Source: Phlebiopsis flavidoalba (Eukaryota > Basidiomycota > Agaricomycetes > Polyporales > Phanerochaetaceae). Taken from it: a stretch of DNA of 64,000 nt. Shown here one piece after another: positions 45,980-57,090 of this stretch. Each line of letters starts with the position of its first letter. Within the stretch, counting starts at the first letter, position 1. The notes below the pieces were generated by a model. The model saw nothing but the letters and a program-made list of their open reading frames with translations. It did not search any database and was not told the DNA's origin. The stretch is from contig JAOCPU010000047.1 in NCBI GenBank assembly GCA_035772785.1, positions 1 to 64,000 of the forward strand, written 5' to 3'. The position numbers and the translations under genes are program-made.

Positions 45980-46510
45980 CCCATGTTTACTCTACCCTCC
46001 GAGCTCAAGAACGAGGCCAAAGACACCATCTCTTCTCGATCGGAAGACGCTCCCATGATGCACGCCAAAGGAATTCAAACGACCGCGCTATCCGAACCTC
46101 AAGCGTGGGAGAAAGACGACGCTCGAGAACAGCTAAAGGTAAGAGCACTGCAAGTCATGGAAGCCATCAAGCGTATTGAGCTCGTATTGCTTGGGCGCAG
46201 TGGAACATTGTGCTTGTGGGAGTCAAGCCTAATCCGCGCGCCGCTCCGTACGCAGTCGACGAGGATGGGAACCTCTCATCAAACATCTCCAAGGAAGCTG
46301 CCGCAAATCACACGCAGATCATCAAGTATACCTCTGAGGCCTTCTTGCGTCAACGTCGCACATTCTTCTCCACCGCTGTCGTCGCCGAAAGTAAGGCATA
46401 CTCTGTGCTAGGATCACGTGGATGTCATTGTCACGACGCACACTCTTCGACTACATCGACGAACTGAACCGTTCACACGGATCTCCCTGCATCGATGGAC
46501 TGTCTGTGTA
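45980..46510 (+). pseudogene. FunK1 kinase middle region, truncated
   Basis: The phrase VGVKPNPRAAPYAVDEDGNL, then QIIKYTSEAFLRQRRTFFST followed by AVVAESKAY, matches the segment just before the kinase domain in the full FunK1 copy (QITKYAAEALLRQHRKFFFC there). The kinase N-lobe, HRD and DWD motifs do not follow. Together with the fragment at 43060-43809 it could be one disrupted gene, or two independent truncations. Confidence 0.6.
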
Positions 46511-47289
46511 TCGGTAGCACTAAGATAGATGAGAAAACACTCGTCTCGGGCCAAGAGTGACTCTATCAGAATCTGACGAGCCTGACGTAGAATACACTAA
46601 CGGCCAGCTGTTCTTCAGGCCATTGATTAATCGGTGCTCACGGCGCGCACGGTTCTCTGGCTGAGGAAACGAATTTGGTGGAAGAACCGTAGTTCTCCCG
46701 AAGTTCTCCGCTGGCTCATGCTCACATGCTGAAAGGCGTACCTCGAGTCGACTCCTTTGAAGTAAATGTAAGAACGCCGCCTCGACCATCTAAATTTCAA
46801 GGTAGAACGATGCCAGCAGGTAATCTCATGGTGACACGGGGAACAGGCTACGAGCCTTTGCAGAAGAGCGTGGCTCTAGAGAATGGACTCGTCTCCGGTC
46901 AGGCTTTGGTGGAGTGAGAGTTGCAATGGGCTCTATCGATGCACGACGGATAGCTGATGGATCGCTTCTGAAACGTGCCAATGAGGGAGTGAGTGCGCAA
47001 ATCAAGATGATCAGACCAAATCCGGGATCTGCCCAGGCCTATTGCCGCTGCTGATCCTGTGACAGCGTGAAGCTGAAGCATTAGAGAAGCTGAAGAGCCA
47101 GATGTGGTACCTGTAATGCCGCAGATCCGATGAAGCAGTGGGAGTGGCTATGATCGGACGAAGAACTTCAACTCACTATAATCCAGGGAATCCTCCTCTC
47201 CAACACTCTTCGGTCGTTATAAATGGTTGAAATTATGGAATCATATTGTAAGGGGGATCAGGTCGGATCTATAATATCTTCATGCTTTC

Positions 47290-47750
47290 ACAGTGTCGTG
47301 GCAGGGAATGCATCCCTACGCCACATTATTGATCCTTGACTGCAGTATCAGGGGTCTGATATTGATGCGTGGGAACTCTACTTGCTCTGTCTACACGTGA
47401 CGCTAAGAAGACGGATGGTACGGGTCGTTCTCGAGTGCTAGTAAGTGTGTCACAAGCCTGTATGCCAGAAGTGAGTAAACTTTATTCCAATCTTATATTT
47501 CTCTCAATGCTTGAGTAACGAAGCGCACTCAGGGTCTGGGGCAACCAGAGCGTGATCAAGGGTACCCCCGAACACCCCTCACCGCGCCAGCATAGGCGCC
47601 AGTCACGCTGGGCTGCTTTCGAACCAAACTACCGTTTTCGGTTCTTCGTTTGTGAGTCACTTCGTCCTATCTGAGGTGCCTGAGAGCTCGACATAGGCCA
47701 TTCCTTGACAATTTTGACAGCGTACCAACTACAACGTGGTCATCCTCCCC
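47290..47750. repeat. Paralogous segment upstream of FunK1, copy B
   Basis: Counterpart of 45430-45890; shared words in the same order include TACGCCACATTA, GTATCAGGGG, TTTCGAACCAAAC and TTTGTGAGTCACT. Confidence 0.6.
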
Positions 47751-47828
47751 CGGCGTGAGCCCGAAGTCAAATTCTCAACAGTCTGTGGCCGCAGTGAACT
47801 TGTCGCTGATTCGTCCTCCGTACTCACG

Positions 47829-47837
47829 TATATATAT
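47829..47837 (+). promoter_or_regulatory. TATA-like box
   Basis: TATATATAT about 56 bp before the FunK1 start codon at 47893. Confidence 0.45.
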
Positions 47838-47892
47838 CGAGACCGATTTCACTGTGTAGGTTTTCCTCACAAGCACCTTTCTGTCCGCAGCC

Positions 47893-50800
47893 ATGTCTCA
47901 CCACACGTCTCAGACTCTCCAAGGCGACTCCCCCGCGGTCTGGGAAAGACTCCGGGACGACACTGCTATCGTCCCTCGGGTCGAATTGCTGTCGATTTCG
48001 CCGGCTGTAACTAACGACGCATCCGGTACGCCCCGATTGCTGTTGTATCGCTCACCACTTGGGTCGCTCATCCTCAGGGTAGATAAGCATAGTCTAGCGC
48101 CTGCGACATCCTCTGTTGGAGTGCCACCGTATATCCCCTCACCTGACAAGGTACGTGCAACATTTTGCGTCTCCGTACCACGAGATTGTGACAACAATGT
48201 TGAACCAGGCTGTTCCACGGTCACAGACCCCGCCAAACGCACCTCTTGAACATAGCGGGACGCCACGTCACCTCAAGGTTTCCACTCGTGGACCAAAGCT
48301 TGAACCACAGCATAAAGAAGCATATCCTGGGGCAGTGGAGAGCGAGATGAAACCGATGTGGGGCCTCATCGAGGACAACGACGAATGGGATCGCGTTTGC
48401 CACCAAAGCAAGAACGCCGTACCGGAGAACATCTTGAGAGACGCTGGTGACTTCTCTCGGGTTCCTTGCAACGGTAAAAAAGAACATGACTATTATGAAC
48501 CTCTCGTACGTGATTCACGACACTGAACATATGTACATGTCTTGCTGACGTTTACTCGATGAAGTGTGCAGTTGTCAATGATCTACTCAAGCTCTGCGGC
48601 GACGATTACACGATTTTGACCACCGGATTCAACCCAGAACTCGGGAGCAGCCCAGAGATGAAGCCCGATCTCTGTATGTATAAGAAGACGCTTCCTGCGA
48701 GCGCGGCGTACACTCTGCCTTCGATTCAAGAGTCTCAGGGGGAGCAGAAAGCTGCCTCACGGACGGGGCATTTTCTGCTGCGACCGGTCTGGACGGAGAC
48801 GACGGAACGGTACCCAGCGAGGACTCCACCCCACCAACTCCAGATCAGATTGAAGACTCTTCTTGCGAGAATGCTGAAGAGCAAGCTACTGAAATTAGAA
48901 AGCCGTTTCAAGCTCGTACCGCCTGGGCTTGGATGACCACGCTCGTCGAAGTCAAGCACCAGAAGCATTGGGCTCCGTACAGAGTCGACAAGGACGGCAA
49001 ACCTCTTACTCATCAACAACGATTCCGCTAAGAAAACCCGCGTACAAATCACCAAATACGCCGCCGAAGCTCTGTTACGCCAGCATCGCAAATTCTTCTT
49101 CTGCGCTATTCTAGTCAACCGTATGGCATATCTCATGCGTTGGGATCGCGCGGGGGCTCTCGTCACGACACCGTTCGACTACATCGAAGAGCCGAGGAAG
49201 TTATTCAGGTTCTTCTATCGCATCGCCAAGGCAGACCCTTCCCTCCAAGGATACGATCCCACGGTAACCTTAGCGTCTGACGACGAGGTGAAGGCTTTGA
49301 AGGAACACTACGACTCCATCCCTCAAGATTCCATCTACCTGCGCGACTGCGTAAACACAGATCCCTTACAGACATTAAGCTGTACCCTATCCAGAAGGCC
49401 AGTCTCGCTTTATCATCACAATTCAAAGAGCGTTGCTAACATCCGATGTGTTCACAGGTTACATGCCCCAATCCCTGCAAGCTAATACGACAGGAATCTG
49501 ACAATGGAAGGGAGACCGGTGCATCTCGTGATGGAGCGGCGGCTGCACCACGTAGCTCAGCACATAACCCCTTACCCCCAACGGGACAGTCTCACGCATT
49601 CCTTATCGGGAGACATCATTATGGTTCACGTTCACCGACTGGGCCGCGGAGGCAAAGGGTTTGTGGCGTACGACATAGAGCACAAGCGGAGTGTATTCTT
49701 GAAGGATTACTGGTATGCTGTCCATCCTACAGTCCACCCGGAAACAGAAGTGTATCAGAAACTTTGCAAGAGCGGAAGTCCGAAACGTTGCCACGCTAGT
49801 TGCGGGAGGCAATGTTGCGGATTCGTCGGGCTGTCAGGAAACCCTGACCCAGGAGCATCTCACGAGTGAGCCGAGGCCGGCGACACGGCGGCACCATCGA
49901 CTCGTAGTTGCGGAAATTGGCCAGCCCTTGGAGTGCCTACAAGAATGGTCGAGAGCTGATCCAAGCCTCTATGATGCACTATTAGGTATATTGCTCGGTT
50001 TAATTTTAAAACTCTTGGTCGTAGCTGATCCGAGATGTACAGCACATCGTGACGCATGGGAGAAGGCGGAAATTCTGCACCGGGACATCAGCTCGAGCAA
50101 CATCCTCATCGACGTTGCCACCGGAAAAGCCTTTCTCAACGATTGGGACCTATGCAAGTACATTTGCGAGCTACACGAGGACGCCAGCCAACATGCAAGA
50201 TCGGTAAGATGTTTAAGCAAGTTAACGATCTTCGGTTATTTGCTCATTGACAACGTATACAGGGGGACATTGGCCCGTACATGTCCGCACTACTCCTCGA
50301 CTATCCTCGCAAACCAAATGAGCTCGCTGACGATGTCGAGTCCTTCCTCCATATTTACACCATCTCTATCCTACGATTCCATCCCCACTCCTTGGGAAGA
50401 CTCCCCGATCCTGATGGCCCCAATAACCGCTTAGCCCTTCATCTTGAGGACAGGTACTTCGGGGCGCAGAGAACTAAAGGGTACTACGTCAGTCTTGGAC
50501 GCAAGCGGCGTCTCATGACTCACGGCGATTGGGATTTCGACTTTGATGGCGAGACCAACCCCATGCTCTCGGCTTTGCTCACTCGCCTTATACCAACTTG
50601 GCAAGGAACATTACGCTACGTTGGACTTCAAACAACTCCAAGCGGACTGGGGGTATAGAGAGTGCGGGTAAAAAAGTCGCGCGATCGGCGCGCCGCAAGT
50701 TGTCGGCAGACCACCGAAGCTTCGATACTCACCATTATTTCGAGAAAATCCTGGCTGACGTACTAGACGAGTTTCAATCCACGCCTGAAGAGGTCAAGAC

Positions 50801-50918
50801 AGAAGATCAGTTCGAGGGTCTTGGCTCTATTCTGTATGTCCCGGTGGGCAAACGAAGCAGCAGCAAACGACCATCCGAGAGTGGGAGTCACGCAGGATCA
50901 GCGTCGAAAAAGTTTTAA
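47893..50918 (+). CDS. FunK1-type fungal protein kinase, full-length copy
   Basis: The most complete FunK1 gene here. The start MSHHTSQTLQGDSPAVWERL is at 47893. The accessory region follows: WGLIEDNDEWDRVCHQ, CAVVNDLLKLCGDDYTI, WAWMTTLVEVKHQKHW, YAAEALLRQHRKFFFC, YLMRWDRAGALVTTPFDYIE, ADPSLQGYDPTVTLASDDEV. The kinase N-lobe has GRGGKGFVAYD and SVFLKDYWYAVHPTVHPETE, with the strand-3 lysine. The catalytic loop ILHRDISSSNILIDV is at about 50072-50116 and FLNDWDLCKYICEL at about 50132-50172. An intron leads to the P+1 segment near 50264, then DDVESFLHIYTISILRFHPH. The C-terminal tail KRSSSKRPSESGSHAGSASK is basic and Ser-rich, possibly nuclear-directing. The P+1 motif is disrupted by two extra bases. 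Confidence 0.85.
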
Positions 50919-51766
50919 ACCCACGCCGGGTGCTAGCAGCACTTTACCAGTAGTTGACGAAGGTGACCCATTCGCTTGAATATGCTTCTGTATACGTTCG
51001 ACGAGTGAAATGTCCGGCTGGTCATTGTCTCAAGATAATTAGGCACATGTACTATCGTTGTAGTGGAACCGATGATTGGACTGCTGCACTGAATCATTCC
51101 TCGGACCCTATGAGTGATCGCCACTCCGTCTTACTCCAATCAAGTAGCAAGTAGCAGATATTGCAGCGCTGCAGCGGATAGCATCACTGCTACGTCTGAA
51201 TCTTGTGAAGCTCCGATGGATGATCGCTTGAGTTTGAATGTTAGCCTTTCGCTCATGTTTTGTTGGTTCGTCCCACAAACGTACGGTACCCACTACTCGC
51301 TCAGTTTGATTGCAACCCGAAACCTTACGAGCCACTGCCAGTGATAGGCCTACGTGGATGGAACTGCCACTTAACTGCTACAAATATATTCGGATCGAAC
51401 CACAAGCAGCATATACCGGTGTCTGATGCATTGAGCACAAACTGTACTAAGAGTCATAGACGAAGTTAGAGCGTACCCGCAGTAGGGGTGCCGGTGAACT
51501 CTCTGCCGCCGATTTCTGGGCACTTGTCAACGGCACCGAGAAGGTGCGTAGCCATCTTATTCGGCCAGATAACATTAGTCACCGTTGCGTCAAATGTTGT
51601 AACGAATGGACTATGCGTGACATAGGCAAGAACCCAACGATATAAAAAAAGAAACGGATGCGTTTATGAGTCCTGGTGAAAGCCACCCATTGCTCTGACC
51701 GCTTCCACCATCCTCTTGTACTCTTTCAAACAACTCTAGCCTACCTCGGATACCTTGATATCATCT
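50919..51766. other. Convergent intergenic region between FunK1 and VPS9 genes
   Basis: Two 3' ends meet here. A few short frames, none with a motif. Confidence 0.45.
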
Positions 51767-54620
51767 TCAGTGCATTCCAGGAAACGTTGGTTGGGCGGTG
51801 AGATCCGTATGGCCACTGGAGGACGCCGCTCGTGATGAAGACGGAGTGTCAAAACGGTTGAGTACTTGATTGGCAGGAGGGACGAGTAGCGAAGAGCGGC
51901 GGGACGCCGGAGGCGAGGTCTGGGATATGTCAGAAGTTTGTAGTGATGTCAGGCAGTTGCGGCTTACCTTTGTATGTTCGTGTCCGCTTCCCGACAACCT
52001 TGACAAGCCCGGCATATTCGCGAGCCGATCGCTCAGACTCTTCCTGCCATTCGCATTCGCGCTCGCCACTTTCTTCCGCCTGCGCTCCTTGCTCCGGCTG
52101 CTCATCATACTCTCGAAGCTACGGATACTTCGCGTGTCGTACTCCCCCTCTTCCTCTTCCTCGTCGTCTTCCTCGTCGTCCTCACCGTCGCTGTCTTCGT
52201 CAGAGGACCCGGGAGGCCGGGACCGACCGCACCGACGCAGGCCGCGACGGCACCTCGACGAGCTGCTGCCCAGCCTCCTCGTCCTTCTGCACCGGCGTCT
52301 TCGCACGCATGCCCGCGCCAGGGAGAGATGCCGCCAGGCTAGCAATCGAAAAGCCCGTGTCGCGACGGAGCAGCCCGAACCCGGGGCGCGTGTCGGGCGC
52401 GTCTGCATCTGCTGCTGCCGCCGCGGACTCGGCGGCCTGCGTGCCGGGCAGGAGCGCGCGCAAGACACCAAAGGACGAGTCGACGACGCCCGAGATGACC
52501 TTGTTCGCCGAACCGGTGATGGCGTCGACTTGCTGCTCAACGCGCCCGCCGCGCAAGCGTTGCATTGCCGCTGAGCGGGCTTGTCGGCGATGAGCCCGGG
52601 CGGGTCACGCTGATGGGGGTTAGTTCGGGCGGTGCTGTACGTGCAATGTGAGATGATAGCGAGGGCGGCACAGAGAATAAGAATGTACCTGATTACCGTC
52701 TTCTCGCTCTCGCCCAAACCCAAAGCTGCGAGATCGACGTTCTCCAGGAATTCGGCGACGGCCATTAGGTTAATGAGACAGTAGCTTTCTTCGCCACCAA
52801 CAGTTTGATTGCGGAATCGCTGTGTGAAGAGCAAGTGAGAGACTAAGTGGGGCGGATTAGCCTTTACCGCAGCAAAGATCATGAGGGGCAGAATCAAGTC
52901 TCCAGAGACAGGTGTAGGCGTCGTTGGCGGCGGCGGCGATATTGTTAGACGAGGCGAGGATGGTGGCTTCAAGTCCGAAGTCGTGGAAGACTTTGCGTGT
53001 TTGCCAGCGGATGGCAAGCTCGGCGGATCCTCCGTATCGGGTGACAGAACTACAGTGGGAGAGTCTTGCAGTATGTTCCGAGTTGAATCATTTTCTGGCT
53101 CATCGTCATCATCTTCCTCTTCAGCACGATGTCCAAACGTATGTGCACGAGGTGTCTTGTCATCGAGCAGCTCTTCCTCAGGCTTGAGCTTGATAGGAGG
53201 CAGTCTGGATAATCCATCTACATTTGCAAGTTCACGATGTGTATGAGCATGGCAGCAAAGTTTGAGCACTTACCGACTAGTATCTTGTGAGCGGCGACTA
53301 GCATTGCAGCTTTGTCTGCTGGCGCACGGCATGACGCGTCCAATTGGCTCAGAGCTATCATGACTATGTATGAGTTCGGCGCCAACGAAGATTCAACATG
53401 CTGCTCACTCTCTCCGCAAGCCTTCACGACTGCTTCAACTGCTTCAGCAGAGTCCCCGACGTCGACCCCGAGGTGTGCCAGTGTTAAATCGAGCAGATTG
53501 ACCGCAGCGATGCGACTTGAGAGGGCCTCGTCGTGTGTAGCGTCGTCCGAAGAGCTCTGCATAAAGAGGCTAACCAGATCACATGGGTATATGCGCCCCA
53601 CAACAAGATTGAAGAAACGTACCGATCATAAAACACCGAACATATCGTGCGCTCAACCGCCTCGACAACCGCGCGAATCTTCCTCTCCTTCTCATCCGCC
53701 GGCGGCGGCGCGCGGTCCTCCGCCTCGCTCTCCTTCTCCGTCTCATCCACATCCTCGCGCTCGTCCCCGCTCCCAGCGCTCTCCGCAGACGACGACACCG
53801 ACGCCCGCATGCAGATGCTGCCAGCACCCGCCCCGCGCCCGCCCCAAACGGGCGCCGCCCGCGCCACCGCCGGCGCACGAGCTGGTCCTCGACCTCCGCA
53901 TAGAAATCCTGGAACCGGCGCGCGACGTCGTCCACGCGCGGGCGCCGCGCCCTCGTCCGCGCGCGGCGCGAGCGGCGCCGCGTCGTCGCCGTTCTTGCCG
54001 CTGTGCGGGCGCGCGAAGGGCAGGAGGCCCTCGCGCGCGCCGCGAACGCGTCGAGCCGCTCCGCGACCCACCCCCGGCGCGCCCGCGCCCGCGAGCCCCG
54101 CGCGCACCTCGGCGTGCACGACGCGCAGCACGTCCCGCGCGACCGCGCGCCGGTTGATGCGCCGCGAGAGCGTGAATGCGGGGGACGGCGAGCGCGGGCT
54201 CGGGGGTGTCGTGGGCGTGGGCTGCGCCGTCGGGTGATCCGGGCGTCGTTGCGGCGTGCAGGGGTGAGGGATTCGCGGTCGGGCTCAGCGCGGGCGGTGT
54301 GGCGGTCCTCCCGAAGAGAGATGCGAACGGGTTTGAGAGTCGGGCGGCGGTGGTGGTGCTGCTCCCGGGGCGTGGCCGTGGGGGAAGTGGAGGCTTCGTC
54401 GGTGTTGAGACCGCGTGAGGACGCGGTGGGAGCGGGAGCGATGGATGATGGGAAGTGAGATTGTATGACGGGTAGTTGGGACCGGTCGGCGTTGGCGGTT
54501 TCGGTGAGACCGGCAAGGGAAGGGGTGAGGATGGAAGGGAAGAGGGCACGGGTATAATGGGCAGAGGAAGGGGAGGAAGAGCGCCGAGTGCTGCATTGCG
54601 CGTAGCTGGGTCAAGGATTG
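51767..54620 (-). CDS. VPS9-domain protein, likely Rab5-family GEF
   Basis: VPS9 domains catalyse GDP-GTP exchange on Rab5-type GTPases in endosomal traffic. The N-terminus is Pro/Ser-rich and disordered (PLPVSPKPPTPTGPNYPSYN; NPFASLFGR). Then AVVEAVERTICSVFYDR near 53650 and SRIAAVNLLDLTLAHLGVDV with APNSYIVMIALSQLDASCRA lead into the helical bundle before the VPS9 core. MLVAAHKILV joins DGLSRLPPI across an intron. An acidic insert (EEELLDDK, EEEDDDDEPEND) precedes the core: SGDLILPLMIFAAVKANPPH, LVSHLLFTQRFRNQTVGGEE, SYCLINLMAVAEFLENVDLA. After it come DAITGSANKVISGVVDSSFG, DEDSDGEDDEEDDEEEEEGE and a Ser-rich tail, stop at 51767. The insert within the domain is long for the family. The start exon is not certain; no ATG was found just upstream of SFQAILDPATRN. 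Confidence 0.88.
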
Positions 54621-54699
54621 CCTGGAACGATTTTGACGGTCGTATCGATGGTTGATTGTAACGTCAGGACTTCACTGTGAGACGTTCAATAAGCGTGTT

Positions 54700-55518
54700 A
54701 TATATCAAAACGAACAAAAAGAAATACGTTGGCTTCACAAAACGTACTTCGCCATGGTCCCGCGCATGCCAGAAAGGATGCGTAACGACAGGGCGCATCC
54801 ACGCTCGATCCAGTCCCATCCCAGAACGCAACATGATCCTTGATAAATTCTGGCGTAATCGGCTCATTCACAGGCTGCCGCCTCGAGCGGCAGCAGCAGC
54901 GTCGCCCTACACATCAGACTTCAATCTCACCCCACGCAGATGCACAAATCCACGCCCGCACGCACCTTGCCCACCGCAATCGCAGCCCCACACCTCGTTC
55001 CACGCCGCGCCGTGGTCCGTCTCCGTGCCCAAGCGCTCCAGAATCGCACCCCCAGCCTGTGCTCGCAGCGTCCACCCGCCCTTCTGCGCCGCCGCCTTGA
55101 GGTGCATGAGCTGCAGCTGGCTCGTCGCGTCCCCCGTGCGCCGCGGGCGCCGCCGGCGCCGCCTGGATGCTCGGCTGCACCGTCGCGCCGCTCGTCGCCG
55201 CCGTCGGCGTCCCGCGCTGCCGCGGCGATGTACGTGCCCGTACCAGAGCGCGCGCGGGGCTGGGCCTCGTGCGGTCGTGACGACTGTGTCGGCCGTGCAG
55301 TTTGAAGTGCGCCTAGGCACGGGAAGGTGGTTTACCCGGGAGTCGTCGCAGGCGAGAAAGCAGGGGAGTGCGCGGTGAGAGGTTTCGTGGTAATAGCCGG
55401 TGGCGGGGCTAGCACCAGCCATGAAGAGCGGCGCAGTAGAGCTGTCCCGAGGCAAGGCCTGTCAAAAGAACAAGGTAATCGCGATGAGGAGGCTGATCGC
55501 GCTTGTGGGGGTTGTCAT
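54700..55518 (-). CDS. Hypothetical protein, possibly with signal peptide
   Basis: The start MTTPTSAISLLIAITLFF at 55518 has a hydrophobic stretch like a secretion signal, but a stop follows unless an intron or indel intervenes. Later parts read SQLQLMHLKAAAQKGGWTLR, AGGAILERLGTETDHGAAWN, EVWGCDC and EPITPEFIKDHVAFWDGTG. I do not recognise the family. GC-rich Arg-dense sequence between 55100 and 55300 leaves all frames open and hides the exon structure. It could also be two small genes. Confidence 0.4.
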
Positions 55519-56345
55519 GTTCGCGCGACTGCGCAGATACAGGTTTTACCGGTATGGTGGTAGTTATTATACTAGATATCCAAGCTTGAGATCGAATAGG
55601 CAGGTTATTCAGAGTTTGTAATGAAATCCTTTCGTTAGCGCACTGGAAAGGCTACTGGATCAAGAGACGGGGCACTCATTATCGTTGTCGCGCATATGAG
55701 ATGATTTACGGCCCCAAATTATCACGCATCCCACCACAAAACGACACCAAAAAAAGACCACTATAGTAGTAACAAGTATGCTAACAAAAGAATCAAGAAA
55801 ATCAGTTCATTCAGAGCGCGAGTGCGGCAGTGAGGGTATAGAGGTTGTCAAATATGGAGGCAGGGTCTGAGAACTAATATTTGCCGACCACTCGGTGGAC
55901 CCGACGGCCGCGCCCTCGGTGGTTTGATTCCTCCCCCATCACGTGAACTCGATGTAATAGCTTAACGCCTAATGAGCGCGCGCCACGCAAGGCCTATTTG
56001 AACGCCGTCAACATTACCGACGAACACTCATATACCCAGGCTGGCACTTACGCGATATCTCCACTCAACTGGCATCACAGAGACGCGCCAGGAAGGAAAC
56101 GGAAACAATTTAAGAAAAAAATACACCACAAGTACCATAACACCGCAAAGCCAGGCTTACCGGAGGCAAAGGAGACGGAATTTCCTGGCGGACATTTAGA
56201 AAGATGATCACACCTTGCCCTGGTCGCGACCCTCAGCGAGACCGCCTGACGCAGAAGGACATACGGTTCGCAGAACCCACATCATCAATGCCACCGCGCC
56301 AAACCGAGCAGGGACAATAGGCTTCGAAACCATACCAACACGGCT
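55519..56345. other. Intergenic region, no gene recognised
   Basis: AT-richer DNA with short frames only (for example 55998-56207). Nothing supported. Confidence 0.4.
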
Positions 56346-57090
56346 TGCAGTACATCATCGACGGGTAGCTGCGCACACGCGCACACAATCTACGCAGCCT
56401 CACCTACTAACAACGCGCCCAGACCCTCGCCGCATCCTGAACGTGCACCCCTCGGCAGAAAACCCCCGACCAGGCCCTCGCCACACGCCTCGACGCGCAC
56501 CTCGCCCGTGCGCTCGGACGCCAGCCCCGCACCACGCCCTCCGACACCGCCGCGCTCCTTCGACCATACCACACGGGCGCGACCACCTCCTCGCGCAGCT
56601 CGACGCGTACGCCTCCACCGACCCCGACACCGTCAGCCCGCCCGACACGCACTCTCACACCCGCACTAACCCACCACATCACTAACCCACCGCAGACCCT
56701 CGCCCCGGCAGACGACAAACGACGACGCGGAAGCACCGCTCTACCGCTACCATCCACCTGCGCGAACGCGCGGGCTGGGCCGCGCTTCTCGCACCGCCGC
56801 CGCACCGCCGCCGCCGCCGTTCCCCGCGAGCATGCGCGCAGTTCGCGGGTGCTCGGCTGCGAAAGACAGGGTGCGCGTCGCCGCGGTACACCTCCTTGCG
56901 GACGCGCGGGAGCTGCGAGCGGGTGGCGGATGGCGCGGGTTGGGTGGGCGCGTGCCGGCCGGTGGCGCCCGCTCGAGGATGGACTACATGCGCGGAGGGG
57001 GGTGTAATGTGAGTAAGTTGTTTTGTTTTTTGTTATGTGGGGGTGGGGCTGATGGGGGTCAGGTGGTGTTTCAGAAGGAGGTGCAGTGAG
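56346..57090 (+). CDS. Possible GC-rich coding gene, family not recognised
   Basis: Read across frames, the + strand gives ALATRLDAHLARALGRQPRT, DTAALLRPYHTGATT, LAQLDAYASTDPDTVSP, an intron-like gap, then TLAPADDKRRRGSTALYRYH and RVRVAAVHLLADARELRAGG. The amphipathic Leu/Ala pattern suggests helices, perhaps of a subunit in a nuclear complex, but no family was identified. The high GC makes competing frames open on the other strand. Confidence 0.3.

Larger units (their letters stand above)
46511..47892. other. Upstream region of the full-length FunK1 gene
   Basis: No gene recognised. It contains the paralogous segment at 47290-47750 and a TATATATAT box at 47829-47837, about 56 bp before the next ATG. 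Confidence 0.45.
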
